Under the pieces are notes generated by a model. The model was not told where the DNA came from and made no database searches. It saw nothing but the letters and a program-made list of their open reading frames with translations. A program made the translations under genes and the position numbers. 64,000 bases of DNA, taken from Volvariella volvacea V23 (taxonomy: Eukaryota; Basidiomycota; Agaricomycetes; Agaricales; Pluteaceae). The stretch spans positions 990,536 to 1,054,535 of the forward strand of contig KB722736.1 in assembly GCA_000349905.1 (NCBI GenBank). The letters run 5' to 3'. This document shows, one piece after another, positions 55,709 to 64,000 of this stretch. Each line of letters begins with the position of its first letter. Position 1 is the first letter of the stretch.

Positions 55709-58368
55709 CTAGGCAAATACATCATCCAACCACTTCTCATAGTCATACTGCGCATCTCCTCCTCCCCTTTGGTGATTTGGCATAGCATCCCGCAGGTATT
55801 CGATGGCAGATGCAGGTAACCGCGCAAGCCGCAGGTCCAATTCCGTCACAAATGGCTGCGCATGTCCAAATCAAACTCCTTGTCCCAAGCAACAACACGG
55901 AGTTTGCTTACCTTATCAGAGGCAATTCCTCGGAAGGCTTCGCGCAGCTGTTCGGGCGTCGTCTGGTCTTCCATGATGTCCATCTACCTCTCCGTCAGTA
56001 CCACACATTCGAGGTGCTATAAATAACCTACCAGGAGGTTTACAAAAGCCTCAAACGTTATCGCACCGTATGCACGTGTGAGCTGGTCATATATTACGTC
56101 GTATTCCCTCTCTGCGTAGATCACACCCAGGCTGGCCAAGGCGGCTGTCAGCTCACCCTGTCCCAATGTGTTTGTTTCATCCTTGTCAAAGTAACGGAAC
56201 GTGCTTTCAATTTGCTCAATCTGTGCCGGCGTGAGGTTTGTCATCCCTAATGTTACAATCTGTAACACATTTCATTCCTCAATGATATAATCAAATAGTG
56301 AACAATTACGCACCTGGTTCTCGATAAACGCAATCTTTTTCGTAATGCTCTGGACAAGCAGTTCAAGTTCGAATGCCAAATCCTGACTCGTGAAGACTGT
56401 GTAATCATTCTCTTCTACATTCGCAGCAACACATTCCGCTTCTGCATCAGAAACAGTTGCAAGCGCGTTCGAAAGGTCAGGTATGACCTGCTGAATATCC
56501 AGTACCTGCTCCTTTTGGGACTGGGTGCAATGTCAGCCGATCGGTTGGTAGATAGCATTTACTGGATTACCTGTAATGGTCCCTCCACCTGAGCCAGTCG
56601 ACTAGAAACGGCATGTAATCTCTGTTCCAAGCCGTTTGCCAAGTCTGCATATTTCTTCCGCAGCCTTTCCTTGATCCTAAGAGCAACATGTCGTGTTACA
56701 ACGGGCGATGTAAAGACTACATTGAAAGGCATAGACTAACTGTCGTATTTCTGCGTTGATCGCTCGCGAACGCGCTGCCTCGGAAGCCAACAGTGATTTC
56801 CAGGCTTGCTCAAGATCAACTAATGTTAGCCCAGGAGGAGGAATATATTCTTTCAATGCATAAGTCTTCAGTTTCGTCTGCACATTGCCAAATAAGGTTG
56901 TGATATCTTGTTTCTCTGTTACCCATGTACGCTTCGTTGTTTGCTTATAGGCAGTAAACTCCGCTGATTGCTGCTTCGCGTCTGTGTACGTTCCTGCGAA
57001 TACACTAGCCGCCCATTGTGCCTGAATGTCTCGGAGAGCAGCAAGCAGCTGCAGAACCACGTTGTGAGTCAGGCACAGGTACAGGCAAGCGAGTACCAAC
57101 CAGGCGCATTCGACGCTCGTAGTCATTTCGGGATACCCACACAGATCTCATAAGGTCAGCAAATTTCTCAACGCGTCGAGAAACTGTTTCTGCCTGGTCT
57201 GCGGCGAATCTTAATCAACAATACGGAGCACTTTTGGCCATCACGTACCCATTGTAGAGAATGCATGGAAGAAACTGGCAATATAAGTCATAACGCTACG
57301 TTCATCCGGATGACTTGAGTCGCAAAGGTCCTCAACCTCCAAGAGTTTCTATGAAGGGCTCAATAACGCGTAATAACGAAGTTAGTGCAAGAAACCAACA
57401 GGTATGCTGAGATGTTCAGCCGCAACATTAAATGCTAGTCTGGTGTTTCCATGTCTGTCATTCTGAATCAATGAGCGTCTGAGTTGAGATATTTCAGAAG
57501 GGTGACTACCTTGTCGAGTGCCTCGTAGTCAAGTAGATCGGGTCTGTGACAGTGAATGAGGGCGCATCTAATCCAGCGGAGTAGTGAATAAGTGACGAGT
57601 GGAAGGATTCGAACGTGGCGTACGAACAAAGCAAGTCCGTCTGACCAACTGCGCGAGAAGTCCTGGACGTTGACTTCTTTATAGGGAGCTGTCTTCCTTT
57701 GGCACCACAAAAGAAGACCTTCCTTAGCCGACAGACCGGACTCGCTAGCGGGAGGTTGTAAGCATTAAGGGCAGAGTGTTAGGGGGTGGACCAACTTGAT
57801 GTCCGCGATGGTGAAGCGCAAGATTAGTGTCCATATCATCCCAAGGATAAGCTTGAGATTGCCGTCGATAATGTCTGTGGATGATCATAAGAGTCATCTG
57901 GGCAGGGTTTTGCATGAAAGCAGACCTTCTGGACCGATGTTGGTGAGCTTAACACCTCTCGATGTGATGAATCCTAGTGCTAGGTTGACATTCTCTGCCT
58001 TCTGTACGCGCATGCGGGGAGATTTATTGTAGCGTCCCAATGAGACGTCGCCTAGGTTCAAGACGGTGACCCTTGTAGCACCTAGGGCCATGCAAGCAGT
58101 ACATACCCATAATTTCCTGGATGGTTGAATTAGATCCAAGGGCCTAAAGCAGCCACTTATAGCTCACCATGAGCTGAATCAACCGAACGCCATCTGATAG
58201 ATCCTCGACAAGGGACTTCATTGGGGGGTAGCCATGAGTTTCGAGTCTAGCATTTAGCCTTGTAGGTGTCAGCCCAGTTCATCGGTTGGATTTAAGGGAT
58301 CAGAATGGTCACCAATTTCGGAAGGCTCTCTCTTGAACACCACGCCCACGACTCTGCAGGGCGTCCAT
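55709..58368 (-). CDS. Alpha-actinin, 621 aa
   Basis: Sixteen exons: 58313-58368, 58168-58258, 58107-58116, 57926-58051, 57796-57874, 57628-57744, 57510-57567, 57400-57462, 57249-57348, 57101-57198, 56741-57048, 56571-56676, 56314-56520, 56032-56259, 55912-55983 and 55709-55855. Two calponin-homology domains: the first with [29 protein letters not shown], and [17 protein letters not shown]; the second with [20 protein letters not shown] and [21 protein letters not shown] helical rod of about 220 residues follows, shorter than in animals, as in other fungi. The end has an EF-hand loop at residues 498-509 (D-K-D-E-T-N...E) and a second, weaker one. It crosslinks actin filaments, chiefly at the cytokinetic ring. 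One exon (58107) is 10 bp. The 1866-bp frame is unbroken. Confidence 0.93.
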
Positions 58369-58600
58369 CGCGTCGTGTACAGCCAGGGTAGTGGTACAAA
58401 TATTAAACAGATTGAGGGAAGGACAAGGGGAGTGTTGTGTGCGGGTTGATGAGCAAAGGGGCTGGGACAGCTCGAAATAGGTAAGGAGTCAGTCTAATGA
58501 GCGGCTGCATAAACGCGTCCAATTCAAAGTCCGTCCCTCGCGTTGCTTCCATCGCCCACCCTACAGCTTCACCACTTCTTTTTACTCTCAAAACCGCAAT

Positions 58601-60891
58601 ATGGCTAGCCAATTTGACCATATTTTCCATGACAACTTCCCAGAAGTCGGCAGTAAGTAGACGATCCATTGCCTCTCCCCCACAGAGGTTACAACAATTG
58701 CGACAGAGTTTCGTGTAGCTACGATGGGCATGGCATGGAAGGGCGAGAGCGGCGGCAGTGTTCAAATCGTGCCCGAGCAAATTAAATGGGCGCAGTGGTT
58801 GCGTGTTGCACGAGACTTCCAGCTCAGAGTCGGTCTGAAGGATCATCGAAGAGAGAAATTCGAGGGCTTCCAGCGCGAGGTTTGCACAACTCCATTAGCT
58901 TCGGTTCTCCCCTTACATTTCCGCCATAGGACCATGATAAAATAGCTAACATCCTCAAAAACCACTTCGCTATCACTCTTGAGACAAGGGAAATGTCCTT
59001 TAAGGGCTGGAACTGGGGGCACACTGATTTTCAAGGTGCGGTAAATGCTATTGGGCCGTTATTCGATGCCTAATCCTCGCCTGGGATAGGTCAAGATTTG
59101 GCGTTCATGATAGCAGATAAAACTGCCTTCGAACTGCCCCTCCGAAATGTTGCCAACTCCAACATCGCTGGTCGTACAGAAGTATCCCTTGAGTTCGCCA
59201 ATCCATCTGCCGCGAACAAGGCAGTATCAAAACAAATGGGCGACGAGATGGTCGAAATCCGGTTCTATGTGCCAGGTACACACTCCAAGCTTCGCACTGG
59301 ATCTGACGCTGGTTCGGCCAAGTCTGATGAAGAAGACGAAGAAATCAGTGCTGCTCAGGTCTTCCACGATATGATCAAGGACAAAGCAGAGATTGGCCAG
59401 GTTTCCGGAGACATGATTCTCAGCTTTGAGGAAGTCCTTGTGCTCACCCCCCGCGGTCGATATGACATGGACATGTTCCCTGAATTCCTACGCCTACGCG
59501 GTAAGACTTACGACTACAAGATTCTATACAACACGATTTCTCGCCTTTTCCTCCTCCCCAAGGATGACCAGCAAATTTTGTTCATCGTACGTTGCGAGAC
59601 TGCAGTAAATACAAGATTCCCTAACCCCTTTGCTTCTAGCTTGGGCTAAGCACCCCGATTCGTCAAGGTCAAACACGCTACCAATACCTCGTCATGCAAT
59701 TCACGCGAGAGGAGGAGATTACAGCAGAGTTGAACATGACGGAGGAGGAAGTAGCCAAATACGAGAGACTCCAGAAGAACTACGAGGCTCCTACCTTCGA
59801 AGTAGTCTCCAGTGTATTTCGCGCTCTGGCCAAAAAGAAAATTATTGGTTCAGGCAGCTTCCAGAGGTATGCTTGTCTGTTTTCCAAGGAAGAAGTTTAA
59901 CTGAGACATACCCCAAGTCGCGACGGCCATCCTGGTATTAAAGCTAACTTGAAGGCCATCCAAGGCGACCTTTTCATCCTCGAAAAATATATATTCTTCG
60001 TTTCCAAGGCCCCCGTTCTCATCGAACTCTCAGACATCCACCAAGTAGTCTTCTCACGTGTCGGTTCAAGTATGGGTGCAGCAGCAGCTCGCACCTTTGA
60101 TGTGAAGATCGTCACCAAGGGCGGACCGGAATTTAACTTTACTTCCATCAACAAGGAGGAACATGACTCGGTGGAGGCATATATCAAGGATAAGAAGATC
60201 AAAATTAAAAACGAGATGGTACCAGATGCTGACTTGCTGGCAGCGGCAGCTGTCGACGACGATGATGATGACATGCAGAGCATTGATTCAGATGACGAGG
60301 CACCAAGACGCAAAGCTTCCAGGTCAGGAGGGGGTGGCGGTGGTGGTGATGATGAGGATAGCGAAGATGACGGTACGTCTATAACTAGCATTGCGGGTTC
60401 ATACGCGGTTCTTATAAATGGCCATAGAGGACTTCCAAGCCTCCGAATCCGATTCTGGTTCTCCAAGCGACTCCGACTCCGACTCATCCGGTGCCGAAAC
60501 AGCATCAGACGCCAGCGGCGATCTGGCACTCACAGAAAGCTTCAAGAAAACCAAAGCGGCGGCTAAAGGTAAAGATAAACCAGCAGCCAAGGGCAAAGGG
60601 AAGGAAACCACCGAAAAGGCTGCAGGGAAGAAGAAAGCGCAGAAGTCTGATGATGAGATGGACGTCGACGTTGAAGAAGAGGATGAGAAGCCCAAACCGA
60701 AACCAAAAGCCAAGCCCAAGGCCGCTGCCGCTAGTTCTTCAGCACCGAAGCCTAAGCCCAAGCCGAAGGCGGAGCCCATGGATGTGGATGAGGATGCTAA
60801 ACCCAGACCCAAGCCCAAGCCCAAGCCCAAGCAAAAAGCGACTGATGCAGATGCTGAGCCACCTAAAAAGAAGGCTAAAACATCAGATTAG
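58601..60891 (+). CDS. POB3: FACT complex subunit Pob3/SSRP1, 657 aa
   Basis: Seven exons: 58601-58652, 58707-58879, 58930-59035, 59090-59586, 59640-59866, 59918-60372 and 60428-60891. N-terminal MASQFDHIFHDNFPEVGKFR, then RVARDFQLRVGLKDHRREKF, SFKGWNWGHTDFQGQDLAFM and ELPLRNVANSNIAGRTEVSL, followed by tandem PH-like domains (GLSTPIRQGQTRYQYLVMQF; GDLFILEKYIFFVSKAP). The last 190 residues are acidic, then Lys/Pro-rich with repeated KPKP units. There is no HMG box, as in yeast Pob3; DNA binding would rely on a separate HMG protein. FACT with Spt16 handles H2A-H2B during transcription and replication. Divergent from alpha-actinin with 232 bp between starts. Confidence 0.94.
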
Positions 60892-61453
60892 GCTACATTC
60901 TGACTATTAGTTGCTAGGTGTCTTTGTACTCTTAGATTTTTTGTTTTCGTCCGATCTAAGCGCTATTTCAACAACGTTGGTTCTATTACTTGTCTCTATA
61001 ATGATTTCAAGGACATCACCTACCGGCATAGGAGGTATCTACTGACTCCGGGCCAGGAAGATGGAGTCTGTAATAACGATAATGCTATAAAGAAGATCGA
61101 GGCAAAATGAATGTGCTGGTTTTGAAGAGACAAGGAAAAGAAAGGAATGACCAATGCTATCTAGGAGAGAATGGGTATAGGATACAGGCATGTATTGGGT
61201 GAGTGAGGACTGGCCGAATATCTTACTATACGCTGTGTATGGTATACAACATAATGCGGGAAGAGCGCGAAGCTGGAGACGAAATATATACAAGGTAACG
61301 GCGACGAGCAGCACCGCGCTCCCCCGATGAATCGCGATGTACAGGGGGGTGGTAAAGGATTGTGAGTAAATGGAAATCATGCTAAGGAGTGATGAAAAAT
61401 GCTGGCAGAAAAGAGCGACGATGCAATAGTTAAGGAAAGGAGAAAAAGAAAAA
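60892..61453. other. Convergent 3' region
   Basis: 562 bp between Pob3 and the RA-PH gene, which face each other. No gene that I can support; long frames on the minus strand here overlap the exons of the next gene and lack family traits. Confidence 0.4.
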
Positions 61454-64000
61454 TTATGAGTGTTTTGCGAGAAGTGAGCCAGGCTCAAAGACATTGGTGT
61501 GGCTGGTTGGAACAGCGACAGCATTGGCCGGGAGCGATAGAAGTGGTTGCTGAGCGGGACGCGGTCCTCTTCGCGTGCCAGCACGGGACAAAGAGGTGGA
61601 GCCAGATGGGTTATTGGATTTAGAGAGTATGTTCTTCTCCTGATGCAAGACATAAGACTGCGGACGAGAGGATCAGTGTCTTCCTTATCGGCGTGGAAGA
61701 GTATCTACTCACTCTAGCAAGAAGAATCTTTTCCATCCAAACTTCACCCTCCCTCGTGGTGCATGAGAAAATGTGAAGATAGTCGGCCGAGTTTTCAAAA
61801 TACGACAGATTATCTGTGGATTTAATGGCAAACACGTATTGCTTTGGTGCTTTATGAAGACGCGTAACAAAATATGCGTCAAAACTCGACAAAGAGCAAA
61901 GGAAAGTCTCGTCTTTTCCCTGTAGGACATTCCTTGAGTGTTCTGTAGCCCCTATCAGTAGAATAGGTGCTTACTTCGCGTTTTGAAAGCCATAAGCTAT
62001 GTTCGCGGAGTTGCATATAACGCTTACTCCACTTCCCTCGCTTGCTTTCCCATTCAACAAATCCGGAATGCATGGGCGAGCTAGAGGGAATGGCCTATGA
62101 CACGAGAGTACGATGAGTGACACGAGTTGGGAAGTTGCCAAATACGACTTACTGATCGGCTAAGAGTTGTTGCAAGAGGAGTCAATTTGATAATAAACGT
62201 GTTCATCATCTTATCTTTATTCCAAGATGACTGGATGTCAGACAGTAGCTCGTAGCTCCTGATAGGACGTTCTGTTGGAACTAAGTGTTAGTATAGAATT
62301 GCATTGCACGCAAGAAAACACCCACCCATTCCAAAATCCTGTGCAACCTCAAACAACATCCAACCTCCAACGCCTACCCAACCTTTTAGAGATCCTTGCG
62401 CCTCAACCATGGATATCACATCAGCTGCGGTGGTAGTAGGTCCAAGTTCTACCATATTGAACCTTTGCATGTCACCAATGAATATCCTTTGCTGTTGGGT
62501 TTGTACTTTACTAGAACTTGAGGCTTGGACTGGAAGAGGAGGGACGGGAGGTCGATCCATCCTGGGCCGCTCCATCTCAGAAGACGTCCTCGTTGACTTT
62601 GTCCCATCTCTCTGCGCCCTGCTGGCAGCAGTTGGATCGCCAGACGAACGGAACATATTATCCACAACTGAATTCCCCGGCACGGACCTGGCTTTACCCC
62701 CGACAACCATAGAAGGGTCTTGAGGCTTTGGCCGATTGGTCGTGGTCAAGCTGCGACCGATTTTAGGTACTGGCAGGTCCACTGGCAGAGTAGGCAATGG
62801 TGGTGGAATATGACCCGGAATGGGCGAGACGCGATCATCTGGACGCTGGATGGATTTTGCCCGTCTCAGTGGCCTAGGCGCCTCAATTCCATGAGAGGGT
62901 AAAGGGTTTTGCTGAAGATGTGCCATTTCTCTTGTCTGACCAGGCGTTCTAGGACGTTCACCTCGTGAGGCTGAAGATGGAACTCTGTGGTGGCTAGACG
63001 AGGCAGACTCAGAGACTTGCATATTCTGCAGTTTCTTCACCAGGTCCTCCGGAGCGAACGGTCGGGAAGTATTACTGGGCATGGTATAAGTCCTCGGACG
63101 TCTGGCATTAGATGAAGGATAGACTTCTTGAGTGCTGGGCATCGGTGGCAACGGAATAGCATCGCCAGCTCCAGGACGTAATGTGGCGTTGCAACTTCGA
63201 GAAGTGGTCGGTGCCTCAGGTGGTACAACACCTGCGGCAGCAGCCCGTAGGGCCCTTTCTTTCCGCCTTTGATCCCTCTCCTCCTTCACCTGTCTCCGAA
63301 TCGTTCGTTGCGCGGTCAAAGCTGTCGGGATCCGTTGAGCGAGTGGGACATTGTCGTCAGTGGATTCATCCTCATCTGACGAAGTTGTTTCGTCTGAGGA
63401 AGATGTCGAAAACATAGATGAAGCCCCAGGACGTCCATTATTATCTCTCCCATCACCGCCATTCCCGCTCCCACTCCCTTGTTGACTTCCGCCGCCACGA
63501 GAGGAGCCATAATTCCGACTCGAACCACCACCACCATTCCGGCTTGAACTACTTCCGCCATTACTTCCGCCATAGCCTCCATCAGTCCGACTTGATTGCC
63601 CTTCGCCTCCATCCACCATCTCTCCCTCCTTGTTACCCAAAAACGAAGTCCGCTTCTCCGGCCAGAGATCCTTGGCGGGTCGGATAGTACCCGCAGATGT
63701 CCCAGGTTGGTACAAGGCCTCAGGATCGTCGAAATATTTCAAATCCGCAGTATATCGTCTCGTTGCGAAGGAACCATCAAACGTGGGGAACTGATACCTG
63801 TCGTCATCCCACTCCAAGTCCTCATTCGTATACGGTTGCGATGTGGGATGGCGATAGGAGAAGTAATCGTCTGGGGGAGAGCTCAAATCGGTTTCGCTCT
63901 CCGTAGATGAATGCTGAGAGTCTCCGTCGACAGGGCATGTGTAATTTGCGGAAGGGCGACGGAAATGTGAAGCAACCGATGACCCTGAGAAGGAATACAT
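61454..64000 (-). CDS. Ras-association and PH domain protein, at least 777 aa
   Basis: Five exons: 62326-64000, 62153-62280, 61975-62094, 61713-61919 and 61454-61657. The ATG at 64000 is exactly at the window edge, so it may be the start or an internal Met. The first 500 residues are disordered, with Ser/Gly-rich (SNGGSSSSRNGG), polybasic and Pro-rich parts. An RA domain follows (MQRFNMVELGPTTTAADVIS through WMLFEVAQDFGMVPTERPIR, about 505-600). Then a PH domain (HSGFVEWESKRGKWSKRYMQ, to EGEVWMEKILLARS, about 612-715). RA-PH tandems occur in Grb7/10/14 and lamellipodin families and link Ras-type GTPases to the membrane; fungal versions are adaptors of polarity. The last exon is Ser/Pro-rich and unstructured. 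Confidence 0.8.

Noticed and set aside
57590..57670. A tRNA-like pattern on the minus strand, with an A-box-like GCGCAGTTGGTC and a B-box-like GTTCGAATCC.
   Set aside because: D-arm and T-arm stems do not pair, position 9 is wrong for an A box, and the left half is needed to code the conserved SWSDGLAL segment of alpha-actinin.
58403..58846. An open frame of about 145 codons on the minus strand opposite Pob3.
   Set aside because: It is the reverse of Pob3 exons 1 and 2 and has no family traits.
61039..61653. An open frame of about 200 codons on the minus strand.
   Set aside because: It overlaps the last exon of the RA-PH gene in another frame, shows no domain, and the RA-PH exons join well.
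1..64000. CRISPR arrays, rRNA genes, LTRs, terminal inverted repeats or transposase genes.
   Set aside because: None could be seen on either strand; the only tandem repeats are gene duplications and short coding repeats.

Overview
The window is nuclear DNA from a filamentous basidiomycete, most likely an agaricomycete mushroom. Nearly every gene is broken by many 45-70 bp GT-AG introns, some exons are only 7-13 bp, and intergenic spaces are short. The families also fit: a Vts1-type SAM protein, the 115 kDa class of NAD-glutamate dehydrogenase, leucine-rich F-box-like families and an expanded set of secreted M43-type metalloproteases. The species cannot be named from this sequence. One 100-bp run of N (45244-45343) marks a scaffold gap. 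I rebuilt exon-intron structures by hand from splice signals, frame continuity and family motifs; each protein length given is what those joins yield.

Layout. 1-7 kb: the N-terminus of a DHX37/Ecm16 pre-rRNA helicase (cut by the window edge), a candidate Scm3/HJURP centromeric histone chaperone, and the RNA-binding protein Vts1. 7.8-23.4 kb: a plus-strand run of metabolic genes: an SDR oxidoreductase, NAD-glutamate dehydrogenase (18 exons), a 2-oxoglutarate/Fe(II) oxygenase (12 exons), a second SDR, thioredoxin reductase and the V-ATPase proteolipid. 23.6-27.4 kb: a tandem pair of O-fucosyltransferase-like type II membrane proteins. 27.7-36.2 kb: a LEA2-like single-pass membrane protein, then four minus-strand F-box-like/leucine-rich genes. 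37-43.4 kb: a mitochondrial K+/H+ exchange-related gene that carries an apparent 1-bp frameshift, and SMC6 (19 exons). 43.9-45.2 kb: a single-pass membrane protein of unknown role. 46.7-54.5 kb: five head-to-tail secreted M43-type metalloproteases. 55-64 kb: cofilin, alpha-actinin, the FACT subunit Pob3, and an RA-PH domain protein that begins at the window edge.

How the genes relate. Most neighbours are unlinked housekeeping genes. Local logic is visible in three places: the protease array (extracellular protein degradation, copied in tandem with conserved intron phases), the F-box-like and fucosyltransferase-like duplications, and the adjacency of two actin regulators, cofilin and alpha-actinin, with only 154 bp between them. 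I found no transposon, CRISPR array, rRNA or convincing tRNA, and no recognisable biosynthetic gene cluster. The strongest leads for follow-up are the protease array, the in-frame intron set of its fourth member, a possible non-AUG mitochondrial isoform of thioredoxin reductase, the frameshifted exchanger gene, and several microexons and GC-AG introns in essential genes.
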